Shown here piece by piece: positions 9,168 through 16,732 of a stretch of DNA of 64,000 bases; positions within the stretch are counted from its first letter, which is position 1; each line of letters starts with the position of its first letter. The stretch lies in assembly GCF_039536325.1 (NCBI RefSeq), contig NZ_BAAAYO010000013.1:310001-374000 (forward strand). The letters are read 5' to 3'. The DNA comes from Paenibacillus_AB hodogayensis (GTDB lineage: Bacteria; Bacillota; Bacilli; Paenibacillales; NBRC-103111). Below the pieces are notes generated by a model. It did no database searches. It was not told the origin of the DNA and was given only the letters and a program-made list of their open reading frames with translations. The position numbers and the translations under genes were made by a program.

Positions 9168-10502
9168 TTATTTAGCCAATCCCGCCGCTTTTCGTTCTTC
9201 CATCGTACGCTCCGCCTTCTCTTGAGCAGTCCGCAGTGCAGTATTGACATCCGATTTTCCCGTCATCACCGCAGTGATTGCTTCTGTGAAAGGAGGACGC
9301 ACGGCTGCCGCCTCCTTTGTGAACGATGTCACAGCCGGAAAATTGTTGAAGGTCAACGCGCTTGCATTTTTTCCTTTTAACGAAGGCACCTCTTGTGCCA
9401 TCTTCTCTGCTATATTCGGCATTTTTAAAGCCGGTAATTGTCCTCTGCGCAGCAAAGTCAGCTGTCCCTCCTCCGATAAAATCGCTGTCATAGCCGCAAA
9501 TGCTTCATTCGGTTTTTCGCTCAATGATGACAGGTAGAAGTAAATCGGTTCAATTCCGGAGCCCACCTTCGGCAAATCAGAGAACACAGGCAAAGATACC
9601 ACATCCCAATTGGGAGGAAGCTGTGTCGGATCGGATACGTAACTGGCCAAACCGACCCTCATCGCTAGACGTTGCTCTTTGATAAACGCGTCAACAGTCC
9701 CTGTACCAACCAAATATTCATGACCCGGAATGTCGAAGAAGCGTTGGAACGTACGCAGTATATTGGGCCATTGCCCTTCGTTGATTGTTACTTTATTGGT
9801 TTTCGGAACGAATACTTCTTGACCGTAGGAATTGAGTTGAATCAAGGTGCCGTTTAAAAATTGATGGCTAAATCCGACGTACTGTGTTCCACCTTCAAGT
9901 CGGGTTACTTTACGAGCCAGGTCATAAGTTTCATCCCAGGTCATGCCGTTTTTAGGGTAAGCCACACCAAATTTATCAAAGATATCCCGATTGTAGTAAA
10001 GTACATGGTAATTGAGATAAGACGGCAAACCCGGCAAAACCCCATTGTTTGCCGAGGCAAGCATGTCTAACGCCTTGGGTTCCACTTGCTCCAAGTTGAA
10101 ATTTTGTTTCTTAGCTAGTGGCGTGATATCTCTTAAATAGCCTGCATCCGATAACGCAGCGGCATTATTGATGTTCCCATAAAAAATATCGACTTTTTCT
10201 TTATTCGTGACCACTGCATCGAAACCGACTGATGCTGCACTGACCCATTTGAAAGAAATGTTCGGATACTTTTTCACGATACTATTCCCAAACTGTTCCA
10301 TAAACAATTGTTCGGATGAAGAATTGTACATCCAGTAGATGGACAGCTCTACGGGTTCCTTGGAAATCGTGTCGGCATTCGGTGCCGTTTCTTTTTCTAT
10401 AGATGCTTTTTCACTGCAAGCACCGAGAAACAATGTAGTCATCATGATTGGCAGTAGCATTCTTAGCTTCCGCCTGCTGCTTTTACTTTCGTGATTCATC
10501 AT
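9168..10502 (-). CDS. Extracellular solute-binding lipoprotein (sugar ABC type)
   Basis: A 444-residue family-1 solute-binding protein with a lipoprotein signal (LRMLLPIMMTTLFLGAC, lipobox LGAC near Cys29). The mature protein shows VELSIYWMYNSSSEQ, then NVSFKW-like and KVDIFYGNINN segments, and YYNRDIFDKFGV, all typical of sugar-binding lipoproteins. No permease genes adjoin it, so it either serves a transporter encoded elsewhere or acts as a sensor subunit. It lies upstream of the LamG gene on the same strand and is divergent from an AraC regulator, 233 bases away. Confidence 0.85.
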   Translation of the reverse strand: MMNHESKSSRRKLRMLLPIMMTTLFLGACSEKASIEKETAPNADTISKEPVELSIYWMYNSSSEQLFMEQFGNSIVKKYPNISFKWVSAASVGFDAVVTNKEKVDIFYGNINNAAALSDAGYLRDITPLAKKQNFNLEQVEPKALDMLASANNGVLPGLPSYLNYHVLYYNRDIFDKFGVAYPKNGMTWDETYDLARKVTRLEGGTQYVGFSHQFLNGTLIQLNSYGQEVFVPKTNKVTINEGQWPNILRTFQRFFDIPGHEYLVGTGTVDAFIKEQRLAMRVGLASYVSDPTQLPPNWDVVSLPVFSDLPKVGSGIEPIYFYLSSLSEKPNEAFAAMTAILSEEGQLTLLRRGQLPALKMPNIAEKMAQEVPSLKGKNASALTFNNFPAVTSFTKEAAAVRPPFTEAITAVMTGKSDVNTALRTAQEKAERTMEERKAAGLAK

Positions 10503-10735
10503 GCGATTCGCCCGCCTTTTTGAGGAAATGACATCCGTTCGTTTGGCACATCTCTATAAAGCGTTTCCAAATATTCTGGTTTGCGTCGATCTTTTCCTCC
10601 TTTATAATGAACTGGACGGATTTTGCAGCCGGTTACATCTTTCATTCTAGATGGGCTGGCCCGCGCTTGATATAGAAGAACTTTCGATTTTTATCATCAT
10701 TTATCGATTCATACGAGTAGAAGAGGAGGATCACA

Positions 10736-11518
10736 TTGCTGATTGATCACGTAAAAACCCATCTGGTGAAGGGCGAAGGTCAATTGTTGGCTCCGTGGGC
10801 ATTGATTCCTTTTCATATTTTTATCTTGGTGGTCAAAGGCGGATTTCTATACCAAGTCGGGGATGAGACGGTGGAGTTGAAGGAAGGCAGCGGTATCTTT
10901 ATCCCTCAAGACTCGAGACGAACAGGGACATCGCTCCGTTTCCCGGGTCCCCATCAACTGTATATTACTTATTTCCGGGATGTGGAGCATGCTGATCTTG
11001 GCGCATTGTTGGACAAAACATTTGCTCATTTCCAATTTACGAGCAAATATCATTATATTCGGAGCCGCTTTGTTACTTTGCATGAATACTGGCTCGGGAA
11101 ACCGCCGGGATGGATGCAATTGACCAAAGGGATTGTGATGGAAATGATCGGATTATTGCATGGCGAGTTGGCGGATGAACAACTATCGCCCGTTCAGCGA
11201 AATTTGGTCCAGCAAGTGCGAGACTATATCGTACAACACTATCGTGAGCCGATTCGCTTGCAAGAAATAGCCAACAAGATTGATCGCTCTCCGGCCTACG
11301 TATCTTCCGCCTTCAAGCAGGCTACAGGCAAATCGATCATGGATGTTATGCATGAGGTGCGGATTTCCGCTGCACGTGATCTTATTTTAAATTCAAATAT
11401 GTCGATGGAAGAAGTCGCGGAATTTTTAGGGTATTGCAACCAAACTTATTTTGCCCAACGATATAAGCGATTGATGGGCTATCCCCCGACCCATACACTG
11501 AAATTGAATCCGAAATAG
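10736..11518 (+). CDS. AraC-family regulator
   Basis: A 260-residue regulator. The N-terminal cupin-like domain contains APWALIPFHIFILVVKGGFLY-type strands and a GIFIPQDSRRTG turn. The C-terminal domain has the two helix-turn-helix units: IRLQEIANKIDRSPAYVSSA and SMEEVAEFLGYCNQTYFAQ, then MGYPPTHTL. The start is TTG with GAGGAGG 7 bases upstream. It is divergent from the solute-binding lipoprotein/LamG pair and is the natural candidate to control them. Confidence 0.87.
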   Translation: MLIDHVKTHLVKGEGQLLAPWALIPFHIFILVVKGGFLYQVGDETVELKEGSGIFIPQDSRRTGTSLRFPGPHQLYITYFRDVEHADLGALLDKTFAHFQFTSKYHYIRSRFVTLHEYWLGKPPGWMQLTKGIVMEMIGLLHGELADEQLSPVQRNLVQQVRDYIVQHYREPIRLQEIANKIDRSPAYVSSAFKQATGKSIMDVMHEVRISAARDLILNSNMSMEEVAEFLGYCNQTYFAQRYKRLMGYPPTHTLKLNPK

Positions 11519-11662
11519 GGGTTCAAATAAATCGTGATAAAAATCGTAAATTCTTCTATATCAAAAGAACGCCTGATACTTCTAAAATAAGAAATGAAAT
11601 CGCCCAGCATTCTCTAATCGGAATAGAAAGGGGGTTATTCGGAACATCTCAAACAAGAAGTG

Positions 11663-11693
11663 TTGACGGGAATACAGGTAGCCTGCGTATTAT
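11663..11693 (+). promoter_or_regulatory. Putative sigma-A promoter of the beta-helix gene
   Basis: TTGACG at 11663-11668 and TATTAT at 11688-11693 are separated by 19 bases. Transcription would start near 11700, just before the cre box. Confidence 0.45.
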
Positions 11694-11706
11694 TTTCAAC
11701 ACGGAA

Positions 11707-11721
11707 TTGCAAACGCTTTCA
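11707..11721 (+). promoter_or_regulatory. cre site (CcpA box) at the beta-helix gene
   Basis: TTGCAAACGCTTTCA matches the WTGNAANCGNWNNCW consensus at all fixed positions. It lies 54 bases before the start codon and just downstream of the predicted promoter, a position that usually gives roadblock-type glucose repression. Confidence 0.75.
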
Positions 11722-11774
11722 ATTTTGGAATGTGGTTTAGCTCTTCCAAAAATAGGACAAACAGGAGGGTGAAT

Positions 11775-13325
11775 ATGGATCGTAGAAAAATGCTGGCAAC
11801 GATCGGTGTTGTAGGAGCTTCCGCTCTATTGGGGAAATCGCTGCAGGGGGTACAAGCCTCCTCGGTAACGGAAATGGTATACGGTACCGGACCATCGCAA
11901 GCGGACGAAATCAATTATAAGTATGCGACTGGTCTTACCGAACGAACGGTTGCCGAACGATTGCGTGACCGGGTCAGTGTGAAAGACTACGGGGCCCGCG
12001 GCGATGACAATACAAATGACACAGCGGCCATTAATGCAGCGATAGCAGCCGTTTTTGGCGCTGGGGGAGGCACGGTCTACGTACCGAAAGGAACGTATCT
12101 GATCGATGCGGTACGTCCGCCGGGGTCAGGAGCGGGCGGTGTGCAGTTGAAGAGCAACGTGTCGCTTGTTCTTGACCAGGGCGCAGTCTTTCAAGCACTG
12201 CCCAACAACCAAGGAACTTATATGATTATTTCGATCTTCGACTGTGTTCGCGCAAGCGTGATTGGCGGAACGTTGATCGGGGAGCGGTATACCCATACCG
12301 GGACGACCGGGGAATGGGGGATGGGCATCCATATACAGCGCAGCCAGCAAGTATTTGTCCAAGGGGTGAATATCCGGGATTGCTGGGGGGATGGATTTTA
12401 TGTCCGAGCATCCTCGGGTACGATCGTCAATTGTGTATGCGACAATAACCGGCGGCAGGGCATGAGCATCGTATCTGCCAATAATTTGTACATCAACGGC
12501 TGCGTCTTCCAAAATACGAATGGAGCGCTGCCGGAAGCAGGGGTCGATATTGAACCCGATAACGCAGCGGACCATGTTCGCCACGTCGTCTTCGAGAACT
12601 GCCAGTTTTTGAACAATGCCGGCCGCGGCTTCGCGGCGGATATTCGGAATGGAACCGTCTGCGAACATATACAGTTGATCAACTGTGTGTCCCAAGGAAA
12701 CATCAGGCACTCTGCCATCGTCTTGACCCGAGGCGGTGCAACAACGCGCCATATTGCATTCCGAGGCTGCCGTTTTGACGAAGTCCGGTTTGGCGTAACG
12801 GCAAGTCCGGAGCCGATCGACTACATCGTCATGGACCAGGTGACCTGCAAGTTGATTGAGTTCTGCAACGTCACTCATGCTGTAATTGCAAACAGCTTCG
12901 TCCTCGGAGGGGGCGTCACCTTTCAAGGCTCAAGCGATGTCGTCGTAACGCGCACGACCATTTCCGACGCTCCTGCACATGCCTTTTCGTTTATACCGGG
13001 CATCAGCAAGAGGATCACACTGGATCAGCTTACGATTCATCAAGCTGTAGGCTCAGGCATTGCTGCACAGCTGACGACGGTGCAGCATCTGCAAGTGACG
13101 GGCTGCGTCATTCGGGATTGCGGAGGTTCCGGCCTCACGGGCGGAGGACACGATGGAGCGTTTACTACCAATCTGATCATCAATCATGCTTTATACGGTA
13201 TTGATGCAGATCCGAGTATACGCTCCAATCTTGTAACCGGGAATCGGGTATCGGGCAACGGTGCAGGGGCTGTTCGGGGCTTGACGGACCCGAGTCACGT
13301 CATTGCGAATAATATTGGCTTTTAG
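11775..13325 (+). CDS. Pectate-lyase-like right-handed beta-helix protein, exported
   Basis: A 516-residue protein of the pectate lyase 3 / GH28-related superfamily. The N-terminal DRRKMLATIG followed by a hydrophobic stretch resembles a Tat signal peptide. The family entry motif is clear: VSVKDYGARGDDNTNDTAA, then GGGTVYVPKGTYLI. The rest is a run of beta-helix rungs with repeated Asn/Cys positions (VNCVCDNN, INGCVFQNT, LINCVSQGN, FRGCRFDE). It probably acts outside the cell on a plant or microbial polysaccharide; catalytic residues cannot be assigned. AGGAGGG lies 6 bases before the ATG at 11775. The cre site supports a catabolic role. Confidence 0.82.
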   Translation: MDRRKMLATIGVVGASALLGKSLQGVQASSVTEMVYGTGPSQADEINYKYATGLTERTVAERLRDRVSVKDYGARGDDNTNDTAAINAAIAAVFGAGGGTVYVPKGTYLIDAVRPPGSGAGGVQLKSNVSLVLDQGAVFQALPNNQGTYMIISIFDCVRASVIGGTLIGERYTHTGTTGEWGMGIHIQRSQQVFVQGVNIRDCWGDGFYVRASSGTIVNCVCDNNRRQGMSIVSANNLYINGCVFQNTNGALPEAGVDIEPDNAADHVRHVVFENCQFLNNAGRGFAADIRNGTVCEHIQLINCVSQGNIRHSAIVLTRGGATTRHIAFRGCRFDEVRFGVTASPEPIDYIVMDQVTCKLIEFCNVTHAVIANSFVLGGGVTFQGSSDVVVTRTTISDAPAHAFSFIPGISKRITLDQLTIHQAVGSGIAAQLTTVQHLQVTGCVIRDCGGSGLTGGGHDGAFTTNLIINHALYGIDADPSIRSNLVTGNRVSGNGAGAVRGLTDPSHVIANNIGF

Positions 13326-13341
13326 TATAAAGCGTTGACAT

Positions 13342-13377
13342 GGGGTTAGCCAGTATAGTCTGGTTAACCCCGTTTTT
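13342..13377 (+). terminator. Rho-independent terminator
   Basis: GGGGTTAGCCAG and CTGGTTAACCCC pair almost perfectly around a 6-base loop and are followed by GTTTTT. It begins 17 bases after the beta-helix gene. Confidence 0.9.
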
Positions 13378-13538
13378 GTTAAAGGGACTTGATCAAGCAA
13401 TCCAGCCCAATCCGGCGATCAAGAAAAACGAATGGACCGCCATCCGCACCTCTATAAATCTTACGTTGACAACACGGACAAAAGCAGGCTTTATTATAAT
13501 CAGGACACTTGGAAAAAGAGTCGAAGAGGAAGATCAGG

Positions 13539-15506
13539 ATGGACTGGAATGAACACGCGTTACTGTGGAGTCACGCTTCGATCCGGCTATTGGATATCCG
13601 GTACATAACGCTCCAAGGGGAAGAGTCTCCCCCGGAATACCGGCTGCCGGCCAGCGCTTTTTTGTATGCGGTCAGCGGACAGGCATCCGTCCATTGGGGA
13701 ACGGCTATCTATAAAGTCAAACGGCACCAACTGCTGCACGGAGGCAAGGGAACGAAGCTTGCACTCACGCCGGAAGGGGATTTGTTTGCCTATTATTTGA
13801 TTTTCTACAAGGCTTCGCTTAGCCACCCCCACAGCCTTAGTCTGCAGCGCTTGTATGCGGAGAACAAGCCGTTCGATGCGTTGTACAGCTGCTCGCTCTC
13901 CCAAACCTCGCTGTTGCAAGTATATTTGACCGATATGATTTCGCATTGGCGACAGTCGCAGCCGATGGACAAACTGCGCGTGAAAGCAACGTTTCACCAG
14001 TTCATTTTTGAATTGATAAGGATGTTGGAGGAGCGGGCGAGAACGGGAAGCCAACCGGATCTGGTCCAGCTGACCATCCGCCATTTGCAGGATCATTACC
14101 AGGAGCCTATCGCAATGGACGTGCTGGCGGCCATGTTTAACTGCAGCATTACGCATTTGTCCCGTTTGTTCAAGCGGGAAACCGGAATGAGTCCGATTCA
14201 CTATCTGATCCGCATCCGCATGAAGCATGCAGAGCAATGGCTGCTGGGCAGCAATACGGGCTTGAAAGATATTGCCGCCAAAATCGGGTATCCCGACGCC
14301 TTTTATTTTAGCCGCATGTTCAAGAAGCATACCGGGTATTCGCCTTTGCAATTCCGTAAGCAATTTGCTCAACCGAAAGAGGAGCCGGCAGTACCGGATT
14401 CTCCATTAAACCGTGCCGGATTTGACATGGATCAGCTTGGTCACACCCTCTATACTAATATTGATAACGATAACCATTATCAATTAGAAGAGGGAGAGAA
14501 CTTATTCATGTTACTTGCAAAAACCCCATCCATGGCTGCGTCCCTCCTGCTCGGCATCTCGTTATTGCTGGGCGCTTGCCAGTCTGCAGCAAATCCGCAG
14601 ACGGCGGGAGAGGCGTCAACGACGCCCTCAACCACCGCCAAGAACGCAGAAAGCGGGGCAGCCGATGCGGGAGCATTAAAAACGACGCGATTGTATAAGC
14701 ATATCGACGGAGAGACGGAAATCCCGGTTCAGCCAAAGCGTGTTGTGACTGATCTGAAGGTGGGGCAGCTTATGGCGCTGGGCGTCAAACCGATCGGCAG
14801 TGCGAGTTATCCGCTTAAAACCGGCTTTTTTGATACGACCGGCATTCAGGATTTGGGAAACTTCCCGCTCAGTCTGGAAAAGCTGGCTATGCTTGAGCCG
14901 GATTTGATTATTTTGACGGAAGCGTGGCGAGAAGGGGGCGGCTATGCGGCTTTCTGCAAAATTGCGCCTACTGTCGTTATTCCGAACCATGCCAAGGATA
15001 TGGACGAGGAGCTCCGGATGTTTGCCGATATCTTGGGCAAAAAAGAGCAGGCCGAGCTTTGGCTGGCGGACTTTCATGCCAAGGTGTCGCAGGCGAAGAA
15101 GAATGTGAACGCCGTGATCGGACCCGACGAAACCTTCTCGATTTTGAACGTGCGGGCGAAGCAGTTTTTTATATACAACGATGTGAACATGGGTGGAAAC
15201 GTCATCTATAAGTATCTCGGACTCAAGCCGCAGGCAAAGGTACTGACCGATGTCATTCGGGGAGATGTGTGGGAAATAGCGGCCGAGGTCATCCCGGAAT
15301 ACATCGGCGATCATTTGTTCATCGCCACCAATAAAGGCGCCGAGGAGGCACTGCAAAAAAATCAGAAAATATGGGCGAACACGGCGGCCGTGCACAAGGG
15401 CCATGTATACGACATCGATTTCGACCTATTCCTGCTCACCGATCCGATCAGTGTGTCCTATCAGTTGGATATCATGACGAAGCTGCTCGTGGAGAAAAAT
15501 CGGTAA
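13539..15506 (+). CDS. AraC-family regulator reading through into an iron-complex-binding lipoprotein (fused ORF)
   Basis: From the ATG at 13539 (GAGGA 8 bases upstream) the frame is open for 655 residues. Residues 1-170 form a cupin-like sensor domain. Residues about 180-290 are an AraC helix-turn-helix (AMDVLAAMFNCSITHLSRLF and GLKDIAAKIGYPDAFYFSRM). Residues about 290-323 are translated from what looks like an intergenic regulatory region holding a Fur box. Residue 324 onward is a complete lipoprotein with its own signal peptide. Bacillus Btr joins an AraC domain to a FeuA-like domain, but without a signal peptide in the middle. Here loss of a stop codon between two genes is the simpler reading: the regulator carries a tail and the lipoprotein is translated from its own start. 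Confidence 0.8.
   Translation: MDWNEHALLWSHASIRLLDIRYITLQGEESPPEYRLPASAFLYAVSGQASVHWGTAIYKVKRHQLLHGGKGTKLALTPEGDLFAYYLIFYKASLSHPHSLSLQRLYAENKPFDALYSCSLSQTSLLQVYLTDMISHWRQSQPMDKLRVKATFHQFIFELIRMLEERARTGSQPDLVQLTIRHLQDHYQEPIAMDVLAAMFNCSITHLSRLFKRETGMSPIHYLIRIRMKHAEQWLLGSNTGLKDIAAKIGYPDAFYFSRMFKKHTGYSPLQFRKQFAQPKEEPAVPDSPLNRAGFDMDQLGHTLYTNIDNDNHYQLEEGENLFMLLAKTPSMAASLLLGISLLLGACQSAANPQTAGEASTTPSTTAKNAESGAADAGALKTTRLYKHIDGETEIPVQPKRVVTDLKVGQLMALGVKPIGSASYPLKTGFFDTTGIQDLGNFPLSLEKLAMLEPDLIILTEAWREGGGYAAFCKIAPTVVIPNHAKDMDEELRMFADILGKKEQAELWLADFHAKVSQAKKNVNAVIGPDETFSILNVRAKQFFIYNDVNMGGNVIYKYLGLKPQAKVLTDVIRGDVWEIAAEVIPEYIGDHLFIATNKGAEEALQKNQKIWANTAAVHKGHVYDIDFDLFLLTDPISVSYQLDIMTKLLVEKNR
14463..14481 (+). 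promoter_or_regulatory. Fur box
   Basis: GATAACGATAACCATTATC matches 17 of 19 positions of the classical Fur box GATAATGATAATCATTATC. A TATACT hexamer lies about 10 bases before it, so bound Fur would cover the transcription start. It sits 27 bases before the lipoprotein start and inside the read-through frame of the upstream AraC gene. Confidence 0.85.
14508..15506 (+). CDS. Siderophore/iron-complex-binding lipoprotein, own start inside the fused ORF
   Basis: Starting at the ATG at 14508 (GAGGGAG 11 bases upstream) the product has 332 residues. The signal peptide ends in the lipobox LGAC, followed by a low-complexity Ala/Thr/Ser linker. The mature domain belongs to the FeuA/FhuD periplasmic-binding family: VQPKRVVTDLKVGQLMALG, LEKLAMLEPDLIIL, APTVVIPN and NVRAKQFFIYNDVNMGG. 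It should capture ferric siderophore at the outer membrane face and pass it to an FhuBGC-type importer encoded elsewhere. The Fur box points to induction under iron limitation, and the upstream AraC domain is likely to act with the siderophore as co-activator, as in Btr. Confidence 0.85.
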   Translation: MLLAKTPSMAASLLLGISLLLGACQSAANPQTAGEASTTPSTTAKNAESGAADAGALKTTRLYKHIDGETEIPVQPKRVVTDLKVGQLMALGVKPIGSASYPLKTGFFDTTGIQDLGNFPLSLEKLAMLEPDLIILTEAWREGGGYAAFCKIAPTVVIPNHAKDMDEELRMFADILGKKEQAELWLADFHAKVSQAKKNVNAVIGPDETFSILNVRAKQFFIYNDVNMGGNVIYKYLGLKPQAKVLTDVIRGDVWEIAAEVIPEYIGDHLFIATNKGAEEALQKNQKIWANTAAVHKGHVYDIDFDLFLLTDPISVSYQLDIMTKLLVEKNR

Positions 15507-15510
15507 GGAA

Positions 15511-16644
15511 CTAGTAATGTGACTCAAGCCGCGAAAGACTGGCAATAGAATTAGCGGCAGAGGCGATATGTCCGGCCGCTAATTCGTCGTCAACCCTAAC
15601 AACCGCTGGCGACGGATACAAACTCTCAAATTCAGCATGGAGTATAAGCACGATTTGATTCGGCAGGCCAACTTGAGCACGCAGAATATGATGCCAAAGT
15701 ACAGTGAAAGAACCGCTTTTATCCAAATTCACGGCTTCGATGCCTTGAAGTTTGATTGGCGAAGCTCCATCGTAATACGTGATCTTGCTTGTAACAAGCG
15801 ATGGAACCGATCTTTCTTTCTTGGTAGAGGGGATCTTCTTAGGGCGAATAAACAGCTCCCACAAAACGATACAAATAGCGGGAAGAAGGAAGGCTAGAAC
15901 GGCCAGACCCTTGCTTGAGGTTAACAGCAACGTTCCTAAAAAAAGTCCCGCCGATAGGCTACCAAGCAGCCAGAAATATAACCCTTCCAACCGTTTCGAA
16001 GTTTTTGAAGATGTCGAATTAGCAAGCCGCGTTTCTTCTAGCTCCGGCGTAACCGTGGCTTCTTCTTTTTTCTGGTCTTCACTATTCCCTTCTCTCTTTG
16101 GTAAATGCTCGCCTCCCAACTGATACGGATTCATGGTATCGTTCCAGCGCTCAAACCATAATTCGTCTGGACGCCACCACAGATGAAGGCATTGCTCGAT
16201 CTGCTCCAAGTACTGATGGGGGTCCGTATAAAAATGAAAATACTGAGCCAATTCCAGATGAATAACAGGAGATTGATGCGTTTGCACGTGTGTAAATAAA
16301 GTTTCCAACCATTCTAACATATAAGGACCAAGCGCCGGGAAACGTGCCAATGTAACAGGCAAGCTCTGGCGCAATTGCGTAACAGCCTCTCCCCATGGAA
16401 TATGCCAATTTAATGCCTTCGCAAATGCTTCCCATTCGGGTAAATCCTCAAGATCCTCATGTTCCAGGTGGGGTTTAACTGCATGCCAAGCTGTCATCAG
16501 CCGCTCGCGGTAACATTGATAGTGCTCCTGAGTGACGAAACTGAACCACAAGGGTGCGAGAAAGTTGTTCGTCTCAAAGGCAACATCTTCATACTGCCCC
16601 TCTACTGCCTCCGCAGTCACGCTCAAAAACGTCCGGTTTCCCAT
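15511..16644 (-). CDS. Unrecognised membrane protein with soluble N- and C-terminal regions
   Basis: A 377-residue protein that I do not recognise. Residues 1-190 are soluble and rich in aromatic residues (TNNFLAPLWFSFVTQEHY, QYFHFYTDPHQYLEQIEQ). A charged linker follows (about 190-220). Two membrane helices lie near 225-275 (FWLLGSLSAGLFLGTLLL, AFLLPAICIVLWELFI). The last 110 residues are soluble with alternating beta-strand pattern. The ATG at 16644 has AGGAGG 11 bases upstream. It follows the hybrid kinase by 88 bases on the same strand, so it may be part of that signalling unit. Its stop codon is only 4 bases from the convergent lipoprotein stop, with no terminator between. Confidence 0.7.
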   Translation of the reverse strand: MGNRTFLSVTAEAVEGQYEDVAFETNNFLAPLWFSFVTQEHYQCYRERLMTAWHAVKPHLEHEDLEDLPEWEAFAKALNWHIPWGEAVTQLRQSLPVTLARFPALGPYMLEWLETLFTHVQTHQSPVIHLELAQYFHFYTDPHQYLEQIEQCLHLWWRPDELWFERWNDTMNPYQLGGEHLPKREGNSEDQKKEEATVTPELEETRLANSTSSKTSKRLEGLYFWLLGSLSAGLFLGTLLLTSSKGLAVLAFLLPAICIVLWELFIRPKKIPSTKKERSVPSLVTSKITYYDGASPIKLQGIEAVNLDKSGSFTVLWHHILRAQVGLPNQIVLILHAEFESLYPSPAVVRVDDELAAGHIASAANSIASLSRLESHY

Positions 16645-16732
16645 CGTTCCCCGCACCTCCTCTTCCTTACTTTAATTGGGATACCCCTTGATCACAACGC
16701 AATTTTTCCCATTAGCTTATACCTTTACCCCG

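Noticed and set aside
10555..10569. cre-like TATAAAGCGTTTCCA
   Set aside because: Two fixed positions differ (TG replaced), so it is not a convincing CcpA site.
13539..14507. AraC gene as a separate CDS ending before the Fur box
   Set aside because: There is no stop codon in frame; the fused ORF is reported instead with the internal start.
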